This document shows, piece by piece, positions 22,132 to 34,808 of a DNA stretch of 64,000 nt. Under the pieces are notes generated by a model that did not search any database, was not told the DNA's origin, and saw only the letters and a list, made by a program, of their open reading frames with translations. The DNA is taken from contig VJWM01000107.1 of assembly GCA_010909165.1 (NCBI GenBank), positions 372,001 to 436,000 of the forward strand. Reading direction: 5' to 3'. The position numbers and the translations under genes were made by a program. This DNA comes from Anthoceros angustus (taxonomy: Eukaryota > Streptophyta > Anthocerotopsida > Anthocerotales > Anthocerotaceae). The stretch's first letter is position 1. Every line of letters begins with the position of its first letter.

Positions 22132-25021
22132 TCAAGGAACCACGCTTGAATCGTGTCGAAGCTGTGACGTAACCTGATGCTTGGGTAAAAACTGACTGAC
22201 AAATCGAGGTGGGCTGGCAGCAAAAGGAGACGGACGGGCATCTCCTGCTTTAGGTGACGCCGAGCCAGTCCCCGTTGATGCAGCGCCAATGGTTGGGGAC
22301 GATGGACGTTTTGCAATTTGCCGAAGACTGGTTGACCGATTAGAAGGTGAACCAGGAGCGGCCTTCCCACCCGAAGGTTGCAAGTTCACTCGGATCCTGG
22401 CATTACGTAACAAAACCTTTTCAGCGCACCCTTCAGATAGATGTCATAACGCAACACTAGCCACAAATAATTAAAGAATTCGATAATGAATCCTCCAAAC
22501 CCATCTATCCCTGACCTCTCATGGACGTCTATGTACACGTCCGTCTCATCCAAAATCTCTTCCTGCATAAACGCACGAGCAATGGTATGGTTAGTCCATC
22601 TGGTGGACTTCGCGAACAGGCCAATTAAAGGCAAACTGCTACCCAATGGCAACGCGCTGTCTATGAATAACTTTTCTCTCCAACAATTTTGGCCTGATTT
22701 GATACAAGGGAGGACTCTGAATGTGTACCTGGAGGAGCTCCTCAATGACGTCTTCCATGGTGATGATTCCAACTACTTCTTCATCAGTTGGAAAGCTGGG
22801 AACTTCCTCTGCCTGCAACTCTAAAACATTGCCAGACCTAACCTGTGACCATCTCTTAGTTCTCTCCAGCGAAGTGAGGCCATTCTCCCTTAGACCTTGG
22901 CCAAGAGAGGGAGACTGATTATCGCCTTCATCATTCACAGATCTTGTATAGATTGTCCCACTGTTCTCTGTTCGTTCGGGAGTGGCCGAGTCATGTTCAG
23001 GAATTGGACCCCCAGACACCTTATGGGGACCTGTAGCTGTACACAAGATTGCAGATCAAAAGCATCAGTCCAGACCGAGTCATGCCAAAGCCTGCAAATA
23101 CAGAGACTCCAATTCTGCGCATTTCATGTAGCAGACAAAAGAATATTCGACCAGAGAGCGTGGTAGGAAACAGCTACAAACATGCAGAGTCTGTGTGTTT
23201 CCCCTTTTGCAATTTAGAACTGAGCCTCTTGAGACCCTTGCCAGTACTCTCTGCTTTCTGTAAGTCACGCCTCACTACAGCAGCCATGTGACTATGCCCT
23301 TTCTGAAATTCGTTCAGGATGTCATACAAAGGCATGTTCTCCGGAACCCTAAAACGCAGCACCAGAAGGCCTGGTCAGATACAATACAGAGAGAGCAACA
23401 ATCACAACAAACCAGCCTTAGCTTGACAGGCTGTCCAGTAAAGCATAAAATGGAATCGATGTCTCTAGACCCACATCATTCACAGCGAAGTTACTTATCA
23501 CTAGCCTCCTCCACTGAATATACCTTGGTATTTTTCTGATTGTCAACTGTCTCACAGGAGTCTCGTCTTCTGGACGCACTGTGAGCAGATTCTTCACCTG
23601 AAATAGAGATTGCAAATTTAGGCTAACTGGTCGCAAAAACATTCCCTGGGTTTTAGGGCCATTCTGCCTGAGACCCAAAAGAAAAGAGACGCAGGTTGTG
23701 TGTCAAAGGTGACAAACCAGAATGAGACCAATGATGTTTGTGGGCTGGCCGGCATAAACAGGCAGCCGGCTGTGGCCTCTGCTCATGACCAGGTTCATGG
23801 TATCCCTGAAAGGAACGACCATAACTGTTAAGGCGTATGTTTCAAATCTTTCACAATAGATCACCACTACCAAGAGATGAAAAAAGGCTGTACAGATCAA
23901 GTTTGGCGTTGATGTCAATTGCAAAAGCTGAGGATATGGGAGTCATGGCTTGAGCAGCTGTCTTTTCAGTCATCTCGAGTGCTCCTGCTATAATTGTTGT
24001 TTCATCATGAGTCAGCTCTCCACCCTTTCCAGCCTGCACATCAGGCAAGATTTTTGGCAGATATGAGACTCTCCAGCCTTGCAAAGAAGAGTTTAGGTTG
24101 TACAGCTCAAGATTCTTTACCTCGTTACCGTGCATGTTCACAAGAGTTTTGAGCTCAGCCCTGCGAAAGAGGGCAACATGACCTTTACCGAGAATTGAAT
24201 CAAGAATCTGCAAAGATAAAAAGCTCATCTCAGTGAAAAACCTTACATTGTGCTATGGAACCCATACAAAATACTTAGACAGAAACTTTGAGATGAATCC
24301 ATCGGAATGGAGGATACCTTGCTGATGGGATAGGAAACTGGGAAGAACACCCACACAAGGAGACGTACTACAGGTGCCATTGCTGCTCCCACGGCCAAAC
24401 CGTACCTAGAACAAACTGCTTGTGGAATAATCTGCCACAAACAGTAAGAGGGAACATTAAAAGTCAATCCCTCAACAGAAGCGTGCTGAGCAACTCACTA
24501 TCCCAACAAAAATGCAAAACATTCACCTCTCCGAACATAAGAATGAGAGTGACAGATATCAAGATAGCTCCCCAAGCATTCACTAAGGAATCCAGAAATA
24601 TCGGAAGTGCCTGCAACAGCGGTACAACGTTAATCACCATGCAACACGGAAATCATTCTCCTGAAAAACCAGCCAACCTTCTACCTCCATTGCTAGAGCA
24701 TTGCCGATCAGAAGAGTACAAAGCAGCAGGTGCTGGTTCTTCACCACCGGTAATATTTTCTCTGTGCAAACCAAAAGCTTAAGACTACCAAACCGCGCAC
24801 CGAGCCACGAATCTCGTCCAAGGAACGCATCACGTATCGCGAGAGGTACCTGCGTGCTTCTTATCCTCCGGTGTGCCAGACTTTATGAGCACCTCCAAGT
24901 CCACTAACCCCAGCGACATGAGCCCCAAAGTTAGGCCGGACATCAAGCCGGCAAACAGCACCAGCCCGAGAATAATGAGCAGGTACAGCCAGAATGTTCC
25001 ATCGCAGCAGTGCTGAGTCAT
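22132..25021 (-). CDS. DUF21 and CBS domain membrane protein (CNNM/CorC-like)
   Basis: Twelve exons on the minus strand: 24850-25021, 24685-24761, 24527-24610, 24318-24431, 24121-24207, 23894-24033, 23718-23805, 23524-23597, 23182-23348, 22729-23030, 22516-22562, 22132-22396. They encode 538 residues. The N-terminal DUF21 part has hydrophobic segments ([46 protein letters not shown]). It is followed by [20 protein letters not shown] and a CBS pair around RGHSRLPVY and [16 protein letters not shown]. Plant members are tonoplast or plasma-membrane proteins; related CNNM/CorC proteins move or sense magnesium. The exon 9/10 joint could use either of two acceptors six bases apart. The Ser/Pro-rich tail is not conserved. 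Confidence 0.92.
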
Positions 25022-28000
25022 GATTGATCACACCGCCTTAATGCAACCAGCACCCGCGCTGTCCAAAATTCGCACAACTGCCAGGCAGGCGGATCCACTC
25101 CAAGTAGCTTCCTTTCAGATGCAATGACTAGCTTGCTGCAATTGTCGGTCGTCACCTCCGGAGAGCCTCCTTACCGCAGACGTTATAAAATTGTGGATGA
25201 TATAGGAGGCCAGGCACTCGCGGCAGACGAGCAATCGGAGGCCAGGCTTGCTCTTACGCCTCCCAGGTGCGAGTGCACCGGACTAAAACAGAATTGCTCC
25301 ATCACTGGCATGGACGATGCGCACACATATGGTCATATGCGCACAAAATTCACGTTGCGGCACAGCACGGACCCTTGGCCGCAGCCGGTCTCCGGAAATA
25401 TGAGCTCGAGGGAGCTTGGCTTCTTGGAGCACCAGGCCCAATTGGGAAAGTTCAAAACTCCCTGGACGAACGCGCACAAGTAGTATCCCGGCCCCGGGTG
25501 CTGGTATGACGGTGAGGCGCGATCCAAGGCAGGTGGCTTGTAAGCCAGAAGAGGACACTTATCAGACGACGCCGCAAATATCGTGGACACGCGGCTGGAA
25601 AAAAGCATTTCTTTATGACAAACCGCGACGCTATGCATGTGGCCGTGTGGTTGATAGGAATAGGGATCTGGGACTGGGGACTTTTTGTATGAACAGGCCA
25701 GGCCGCCAGCACTAAAGCGACTCCCACTTGGCAGCCAACACCGCGAAATTCATCTTGTAGGGATCGTAATCTGTGGGTTTGCCACATCCCGAGTCCCCCC
25801 AATAAAGTGTTGTATTTGATGAGATTGCGGGTAGGTACCTAATATTAGCATGCGTAATTGCTTATGCATTTTAATGAATATATACATTAAAAAAAAGATA
25901 TGAAAATGGGACGGGGAGCGTGACAGGTGTTGTGGCGGCGCCCAGCATCTTGCATTGTGCGTGGCGAATGAAGAAAGAACGTTGGCACGCAGTGGAGTTG
26001 CGTGCCTTGCGCCGCGAGGACAGGAATCTCAGCGTGGAGCTGATCCATACAATGCGCCACAGTGCAACAGAGATAGATACTGCGGAAAACAGCTTTAACG
26101 TTTTTTATTCAGGAGGGACCTGGATGCTCGGAATCGAGTTTCCGAGCGACACATGCGGGCAGCTTTCTCGTGCGAGGTGCAGGTGGAAGCTTCGACGATC
26201 ACGCTTCCTTTCCCGTACTCTGTATCCTGTGCAGCATCGACGGGCATGAGCTATGAGGAGGGACCACTAGGCCTGGCAGGAGGGGTATCAGGAACATACC
26301 CTTTGGAACAAATGAGGATCGCACGCCAAATGCCTGGAACAAGTGGGGATGTGAGAGAGACAAGTGGATTATGTACCGAAAAAGATCTAGGGTATGGAAT
26401 TGGATACCTTGGCAATCCCGCTGTCAGCCTTGCTATGGCCGCCCGGTCGCCCTGCGGCATCGGGTCATTTAGGGGTGCCTCGGAACGGTCAGAGAGTTGT
26501 AACTTGCTGCCATGGTCAGCATCTTGGGAGAAAAGGAAACCTTGTCTGTTTTTCTGGTGTGGGAAGGTTGGCACCTTTCCCTGTCCATTGTGATATCGTG
26601 ATTGAAATGCTGTTCCAGCAGGTGCCACATCCCAGCGGCTGGTTTTCTGCAAGGGTTTTGAACTTAGGCCACATGAGATACAGAAAGCAAGAGGGATAGA
26701 AAGGGGTGAGGATGATGTATGTGACGAGTTGTGTCTTGTGTGTCCGGGTGATTTCTAGTTCAGACGATCCAGCGAGCAATGATGGGTTCGTTTGGGACGG
26801 CAGCCTGCAGCAAACAAACACACCATGGACGTTGGACACTGTCATTGATGAAGAAAGGCCAAGGGAGCCGGAAAACCTGATAGAAAAAGACTGATACACA
26901 CCAGCTTGAATCTATCGTTGTTGTAGCTTTCCGTCTTTGAGTTCCAGACCAGGCATCTACGCCATGTCCGGAGCATCAGAGTTGCAGAAACAATGGAGGC
27001 GTCGTATGTCCAGCAAACACAGGCAAGGGTAAAGGAACAAACCTCTTGACCGATGTCCCCATGCCTTGAATCTTTCCAGCCTTTGGGCAAAGATGCGTCG
27101 TGTCGAATCAGCGCTTCCTAACTTGAGATAAATATCTCTCAAACAACAGATACCGACCGTTGCGTGACAGCTGCTCTGCGCATAAACTTCAGTGTCTGGC
27201 GAGCTTGCCCGTCAGCCCAACCAGCCTCGGTAAGCGATGCTGCGACGACGGCGCTCCAGACTCCATGATCCCGTCCACAGGCTTCAGCATATCCCTCATC
27301 GCTTTTGGATCAAGTGCCTGAAAATCATGTAGGCAGCCCAATGGCTTCAGATTCCACATCCCCTCTTACCAACGAATCCACCTGTTGCATTTCCACAACC
27401 CCGAACCTGCCTATGCTTTCCACTGCCAACGTATGCAGGCCCAACTGCGCTGAGCTCGTGCAGTTGGCATGGTACCAGGACAGCCACAACCACCATGCTT
27501 TCAAGCCCCCACATCCCTCCTTTGGAAGTAAGCTTGCCACCACTGCCATGGTACAAGTGAAGTACCAAGTCCCATGACGGAAATCCGTCCTTAGTGGAAC
27601 TTCGTCATCTTCTTCACTGTGTTCAAGCGGACCTGACAGAATTTGCATTCAACTTGCGGCATGGCGAATGGAGCTATTGGCGTCTGAGAATTTCTAGAAA
27701 GGACGGAGATCGACCTCGCGACGGGCCTCTCGGAAAGCTCAGCGCTGACCACCAAGCCCGTCCCGTAGAAGTAGGACATTTATTTTCTACATTGAAATAT
27801 GCGCGACAAATTCTTGCGAATGAGGAGTGAGGACAAAGTTTCCGCATTTACCTGTACATATGTACATAGCTAGACGTGTAGACGTGATGGCGTGTTGAAG
27901 CATGGGCCGGTGAATGTGGATCGAATTGCTTGGCAATTCCAAGCGTCTGAATGTGGTGCGCAGGGGAAGGGGAACTGTAGTGCTTATCCAGCCAGCTCTC

Positions 28001-28112
28001 GCTCTGGTACTCTTTGGCGAAACTTGCTTGGCAAGCGCCGGCGAAGGGATGAGGTGAAGTTGCAGGCAGGCCATGGGGGAATCATAGCATTGGGAACCTG
28101 CCGCCAGTGGGG
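25022..28112. other. 3.1-kb intergenic region between divergent genes
   Basis: It lies between the starts of the DUF21-CBS gene (minus) and UPL7 (plus), so it should contain two promoters. Many short frames are open on both strands, but none shows a known domain, biased codon use or splice-consistent extension. I see no repeat shared with the rest of the window. Confidence 0.45.
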
Positions 28113-31100
28113 ATGATGCAACACAGCAAAGGCCGTCAGGTACGCTTCCTTGTCTTGAATCTGAGTGCTGGTGGACGTGGATGGCAAGCTGTGATTGAGG
28201 ATCACAATTCTGCGAATTGTGGCTGGCTGTGAGGGTGCTGTGGATTTCCTCCCTGCTTCATCTGTGCGCAATTCCTTCTCGGGGGCTTACGGGTTGTCTT
28301 ATTTGGTGATCTGCGTGAGTTCCAATGAGCCGTGCTTTTGCTGTGCCCTTGATTGCCATCTAAGGTTTTGGGTTGTGATTGACAGGTATCTCTCAGAGGT
28401 GCCAGCGCCAGGGAGGTGACCAGAGATGTGTTGCTGGAGAAGGTTGCTCAGGAGAGGGCGTCTCGAGGACATGCTAAGAAGGTTGCTGCCTCTGCCCTAT
28501 TAATACAGGTATGTGGTTGCTGAGCTGCGGCCGTGATGAGAAGCAGCAGATCGGTGCAGGTGGAGTGTCATGAATGTGAAGTGGATCCCTTTTTTCGAAT
28601 GCAGCGTGTCTGGAGAAGCTGCAATGTTGCTCGTAAGGTAGCGGATGAGGCACGGACGGACTGGGATGCTAAGGTTCTTCAGCACTCAGAAAATTGTTCC
28701 TTGTTCAGTGCTAAGGAAGTGTCGGATCGTGTTGTCCGCCCTGTCCTCTTCTTCATCGGCCAGTCGTCTTGTGGAGCACGAAGCACAGATGTTGAGGATT
28801 CTCTTCGATTGGCGACGTGCTTTGGGATTCTTCTCCAAAGTATCAATTGCTCAGGTAGGGCGCCTACTTTGCTTTTAACTTGGATTGTTGTTGGCGTTGG
28901 GGAGCTTAGGATTGACGGTGTGGGTGTTTGGCAGACCCGCAGCACAATTATTGTGTTCTTGCCACAGGCTCCCGAGAAGATCAGAGCATATGGCTGCATC
29001 AAGTTCGGAAGCTTTTGAGTCTTTGCTGTGCTATCTTGTCTAAAAGCAACTATGTGTCTCCACACCTGGAAGGGGCTGCAACTTCTTTGCCGGCTCTGTC
29101 AGTGCGGTTGTTAGTAGCACTCACGGACACCAGTACATGGAAATTTCTTCAACCTGGGTTGAAGGATAGCAGGACGAAAGCTGATCAAGTGGTGCTAGGC
29201 CTTTTGGAATGGTTGGCGGAAGGAAATGCTGGGCTGTACCAAGCTGTACGGACATACTTGTTGACAAACTATGCAGCTTCAGGGAAGAACTCTGAGCAGA
29301 ATGGATCCCCAGTAAAGGAAAAATTTATCATCACAGCCAGTGCCATAACCTTGGCACTGCGTCCTCTAATTGTTCTTTCTGTAGCTAGTACTGAATGTCA
29401 AGCTTACGCTGCTGACCAGTTAAAGGACTACCGAGCTGCAGCGGCCAGAGCAGCAGCGCAATTCTGTCTGCATATTTTAACAATACCCTTCTTAACACAG
29501 CGCCTTCCTGCTCCTCTTGTACCTGCACTTCAGCATTCTACTGCTTTGGGCCCATGTCTACGGTCCTTTGGGGTACTAGTCTTGCTCTTTGGGTTCATGG
29601 CCTGGCTGCTATGAAATCTTGTTCTTGTACATAAGTTTTGGGGGCATCTTCGGATTCAGGTAACTGTATGCTGTGTTTTTTTTCCAGGTGCCTATCAAGG
29701 GTCTTTTGAAAATAGCTTTCTCAGCTGCACCCCCCTCTTCAACAGCCGAAGTTCCCTTACAAACTGATCCAGAGTATGAAGGAATTCCTTGCTCAGCATG
29801 GGCCTTGGCGAATATTGTTAATTTGGCAACTGCAGCAGGACAAAGCTCTAGCAAAAGCAAAGACTTCGAGGGGCAGTTTGTGAAAGGCTTAAGCTGCGAG
29901 GAGTATGTTCAAGCTCTTTGTTGTCTACTAGATGACTTGACGCCTTGGGTGGATAGTCAAACCCGCAGAGATGCAGATTACGATATCTCTGACATTGGCA
30001 ATCATGAGGATGGTATCGAAAGCAACGGCAATCATATTGTTACGCTGTTGGTGGAATTGTTGAAACCAATGCATCAGCATTGGCACCTGATGGAGTTACT
30101 GAATGTAGCATCAAATAAGGTTGTCACCCAAGGTGCAAACATGAGAAAAGTGCTTGGACTTTCTGAGGTGGCCAAGCTTTATTCTAGTCTGTTAACTGTG
30201 TTCTCAGCTTTGAATTCCTTTGGTGGGGCCCTTCCTGTTCTCAACATGTTGGCTTTCACTCAATCATTGTTGCCACAATTCTGGGAGTGGATTTATTCCA
30301 CACTCAATCTTGGAGGTGTCAAGGACGCTGGGGCGAACTTCCATCCTGGTGCGGAGTTGGCCCTGGACACGTCGGCCAGCAAGAAAGCAGTTCCTGACGA
30401 AGAAGAGAAAAGTGTGAAGAGTAACTGGGCGACATCACTAGTGACGAAGATGAAGTTCAAGAGCATCAGTGCTGATGCAAGCACTTCAGTTGCTGAGCCA
30501 GTTCTTGAGCCGAGCCAACAGCCTGGCAGTCAGCAGTGGGATGTACCTGCAATGAAACGAGGACCTGCTGGTGTCCCTGAGAGTGCTGTTCCGGTTCTTG
30601 CACTCTTCTGTGCCGTGTATGCACATCTCCTGATGGTAGTGGATGATGAGGAGTTCTATGAGCGACAGGTATATTGATGACCTTCTGCACCCTTATTGGC
30701 TTCCTGAGCTGTCTGAAGGCTAAAACCCTGTGAAAGCTTTTTCATTCCTGACTCTTTCGTCTGTCCTCTCAAGTTTTGTTGCGTTCTGTCAGTTCTTTAC
30801 CTAGCTTTGACAATGTTGTGATGATTGGCATCAGAAGGTGGAGTTCTAACTGATATCAAAACTCTGAGCAGGTTCCTTTCACTCTAGCGCAGCAGCGGGT
30901 GATCTCTGCCACTCTCAATACAATGGTGTACAATGGGTTTTTCTCAGCTGCAAAGTACAGGCAGTCGTTTCTTATGGATGCAGCTGTGAGATGTTTACGC
31001 TCACTGTACGAACGGGATTGTCGACGAAGTTTCTGTCATCCATCATTATGGCTTGCTCCAGCAGCAACCACACATCTTGCCACGGCAGCAGCAGCAAGAG

Positions 31101-33196
31101 CTCATGAAGTTGCAGTAGCCTCAGGAAAAAATGGAGAAGTATCGCAAGCTCCTGCAGTGGGTGCTGTGCTGACTACAATTCCTCATGTTCTGCCCTTTGA
31201 TGAAAGGTGGTTCTTGTTGGCCATATTTATCTTTTTTGTGCCACTTTTTTTATTGGACTATATTCCATTTACCTTCAAACATTTACCCATTTTCTGTCAA
31301 TGTAGGGTACGGATATTTCGGGAGTTTGTAAGGGCAGACAAGATGCTCAAGAGGATTGGGGGTGATGCACTTGGACCAGGTCGAGGAACCATCGAGATAG
31401 CTCTTAGACGGAACCACATTGTAGAGGATGGTTTTGCCCAACTGAATCCTTTGGGATCAAAACTCAAATGCTGTGTGAATGTATCATTTGTGAATGAGCA
31501 TGGACTTGCGGAAGCGGGTCTTGACTACGGAGGTCTTTTCAAGGAATTTCTCACAGATCTTTCAAAGGCCGCATTCGATCCAGGGTACTCTCTCACCCAA
31601 ACTTGCATAAGCTTTGCAAGGAGATTGATTGGTCTGAGATGCTGCTGTACATGCTTCCTGAGATCGGAGGCACTTGAGTGAGTCCTCTTGAGGATCATCT
31701 CCTGATTCATCGTCTTGCAGGTATGGTTTGTTCATGCAGACAGATACAGATGAGGGACTGCTATATCCACATCCAGCAGCAGCCAGTCTAGGGCATGGTC
31801 TTCAGATGATTGAGTTTCTGGGGCGAATAGTCGGTAAAGCTTTGTACGAGGGCATTCTGCTGGAATACTCGTTTTCAACTCTGTTTGTCTCGAAACTGCT
31901 TCAGCGATGTAGCTTTCTCGATGAGCTCTCAAGCCTTGATGCTGAGCTTCATCGAAATCTTATGTACCTCAAGGTGTGTTATTGTGTTGACTGGTTTGTT
32001 GTTGCCTGCGGCCTTGGTGTTCTACTAAAATGCAGTGGATCCAATGACAGCATTACGAGGGTGATGCAAGGGATCTGGCCTTGGATTTCACTGTCACTGA
32101 AGAGCTATTTGGGAAACGCACTGTTGTGGAACTCAGACCAGGTGGTGCAGATGTGGCAGTCACCAACGAGAATAAGCTACAGTATGTGCATGCAGTTGCA
32201 TTCTATAAGCTCAACAGGCAGGTGCGATGTGAATTTTTTGGGTCCTTCACTTGGTAGCTTGCACGTCATGGAGAGCAGAAGTAGGACTGAAGCAGCTTGT
32301 TTTGCAGATGAAGCCAATCATGGATGCTTTTTCTAGAGGGTTGTCAGACCTGATCGCACCTTCTTGGCTAGGGCTCTTCAATGCAAAGGAGTTCAATCAG
32401 GTTCAAGTCTGCGAAGTGCATTGATGATGTTAGAGTGTCAGACCAGCAGATTTTGCCTAGAGGACGCTTTTCTTGCTCCATAATCTGAACTCTAAAATAG
32501 CTCTTGTCAGGTGGAGAAAATGACTTTGATGTTGATGACCTAAGGGCCAACACCCGATACTCGGGAGGTTACAAGGAAACCAGTGACACCGTGCGCATGT
32601 TCTGGAAGGTTGTTTTGCTGGTTCGCTCGATCCACATATGCAGTGGGCACCTGGTTATTGTCACAGGCCAGTGGTAACTCGTTCTTCTGTTTGTGCAGGT
32701 AGTTAGTGGCCTCGAACCACAAGAACGCTGTGCGCTTCTCAAATTTGTGACTAGCTGCTCCCGAGCACCTTTGCTCGGATTCAAACATCTCCAGCCCCAG
32801 TTCACCATTCACAAGGTTGTCATGCACTTCGGTTTGTGTTCCTATAAGCAATGAGATGCCTTCCTACTTGGTGTCGGTCGCGGGAGCGGTAATGACCTCT
32901 TTGGCAAATCCAGGTAGTCTGCGACACCCCATTCTGGGCAGTTGTCGGTGGACAGGATGTGGAAAGGCTGCCATCAGCATCCACATGCTACAACACGTTA
33001 AAGGTGTGTCCGTGCTTCGTAACCCTCCACATGTTGAACGTCATAACATCATCGTTTTCAATTCCTTCTCGAACGAGGCACTCATCTTTCCTCCCGTGGT
33101 ATGCTGTGGCAGCTTCCAACGTACAGACGTGCTAGCACACTACGGGAGAAATTACGTTATGCAATTCGAAGCAATGCTGGTTTCGAGCTGTCGTGA
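28113..33196 (+). CDS. UPL7: HECT E3 ubiquitin ligase, UPL7 type
   Basis: Fourteen exons: 28113-28139, 28386-28508, 28605-28854, 28968-29572, 29688-30668, 30872-31206, 31306-31584, 31721-31973, 32051-32221, 32308-32400, 32501-32608, 32699-32815, 32914-33003, 33113-33196. They give 1171 residues, near the Arabidopsis UPL7 size. HECT ligases take ubiquitin from an E2 onto a Cys and pass it to substrate. The N-terminus [20 protein letters not shown] and the IQ-like LLIQRVWRS are UPL7 marks. The HECT domain shows [68 protein letters not shown] and the catalytic [12 protein letters not shown] (Cys at about residue 1139). The first coding exon is 27 bases, and a second ATG follows directly. AATAAA at 33249-33254 is a likely polyadenylation signal. 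Confidence 0.95.
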
Positions 33197-33316
33197 CTCG
33201 TGACACTTACGTATGCTCGGATACACAACCCATCATTCATTGATTACAATAAATTTTATTTTCACTTGGCTTCTGGGCATGGAATGGGCTGGAACACAGC
33301 AAACAGACTGACGGAT

Positions 33317-33853
33317 TCAATTCCAGCAGGAAACAGGTGGTAATTGGAAAAACTCCTCTCCCATCAAAGTTCCCTTGTCTGGTGGTACGTTAGGACAGGC
33401 ATTTGGCTGAGTGAGCGTGAAGTACAAATAACAGTCTGCCAAAAGATAGGATGCCGACGTAACTAATTTACACTCCTCGAACAGTACGTTTCTCAGGACA
33501 GTGAGGCAAGTGCGACATTGCTGAGGTGCTCTCATGGTTCTCCTCGGGTGGTAGCAGGTGGCCACACCCCATAAATTCTGATTGAAAAATGAGACGATGG
33601 CATAGTACGGTAGACCCAAAGGATAATTCAAAACACTTCTGTCCACGAGCTCCTGCACCGCTTTCTGAACGAAATACGTTCTACTGTCCATTTCCTCCAT
33701 ACGCTGCCCACAATTGTGCCAAACCCGCACTACATCCGGGAACGGCAACGGGTCGGGCCACGGTTGACCGACGACAACAGTAGAAATTAGTCTGTGCGCC
33801 ACCAGGATTAACACGGTAATGATATAAACTGGAAGGGCCCTAGAAAACGCCAT
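33317..33853 (-). CDS. Secreted Gnk2-homologous (DUF26) domain protein
   Basis: A 178-residue single-exon frame. The first 30 residues contain a hydrophobic core (VYIITVLILVAH), read as a signal peptide. A single Gnk2-like domain follows: WHNC near residue 46, then GVATCYHP, then QQCRTCLTVLRNVLFEEC, and DCYLYFT near the end. The C-x2-C-x9-11-C spacing and the order are those of ginkbilobin-type cysteine-rich secretory proteins, many of which bind carbohydrates or act in defence or plasmodesmata. It faces UPL7 tail to tail with only 120 bases between stop codons, so the 3' UTRs probably overlap. No transmembrane helix or kinase follows, so it is not a CRK receptor. Confidence 0.72.
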   Translation of the reverse strand: MAFSRALPVYIITVLILVAHRLISTVVVGQPWPDPLPFPDVVRVWHNCGQRMEEMDSRTYFVQKAVQELVDRSVLNYPLGLPYYAIVSFFNQNLWGVATCYHPRRTMRAPQQCRTCLTVLRNVLFEECKLVTSASYLLADCYLYFTLTQPNACPNVPPDKGTLMGEEFFQLPPVSCWN

Positions 33854-34800
33854 GGCCCAAGTTTCATGCCATCATCTTCGGGCCTGTAGACAACAATGGA
33901 GCCGGCCAGATTAAATAGCATGTAAAATCCTTAGTCGTATTCCACATCTATGTCTATCAAAATAAATTCAATAATCGTCATCTAGGTAGTTTTGAGATGA
34001 CTCATTCTTATAATGTGGTATAAGCTCAAGACCTTTTATTAGGCAGTATGATAGGAGTTTTCACAACTTTTCTTAGTATACACATCTACTCTTCTATTCT
34101 ATAAAAATAAAGTGAATATTTTTATAACAGAAAATACTATTAACATTAGAGTCATATGTATCCTCACAGTCAACAACCTAATATTTATCTTCACAACTAA
34201 GTCAAAGATGAGCTAGATCTAAATCAATGTTAACAGTTATTTTATATTAGATGACCAGTAACATTAATCAAATTCTAAGCTGCTTTAATTCAAATGGAGA
34301 TGAATATGAACATGAACATCAGCAATCATTTAAAGTAGACACGGCCAAAAAAGACATCACTCTAAACTATGCACACGCATCAAGCTCGTAAGCCACCTAA
34401 TTTAAAGACAAGTGTAAAGAACTATATGAATTCTAAAAGAGCCTTCATACTTTACATAATTGATGTTAATAGATATAAAAATAGTTAATTTGAGCATTAG
34501 TTCATCACAATCACATGTCTCTCCAATCACATGTCACATGTATGTAGCATCTCTTATTGAACTCCATTAACAAGGATAAGAAATTACCTTCAACGAATGC
34601 CAGATTTATTCAAACTATATGTATACTGTCATTAAAAAATATAAACAATCTTAAACTTATAAAATATGTTTTTATAAATAATAAAAATAATGATCTCTCT
34701 ATAAATTTTTAAATAATAAAAAATATTTAAAAGAATCAAGTACGTATTCAAAACGGTAGGTAAACTTAAATTTTTTATTCCTATTTCATCACAGCTTTTA
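33854..34800. other. AT-rich spacer
   Basis: It covers the promoter side of the Gnk2 gene followed by very AT-rich DNA with frequent ACATGTCAC and ATAATAAAAATA runs. No gene or recognised repeat is present. Confidence 0.45.
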
Positions 34801-34808
34801 ATTGTCTT

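Noticed and set aside
25124-27600. Many 80-140 residue frames between the DUF21-CBS gene and UPL7
   Set aside because: They overlap on both strands, share no domain with known proteins and cannot be extended by consistent splicing.
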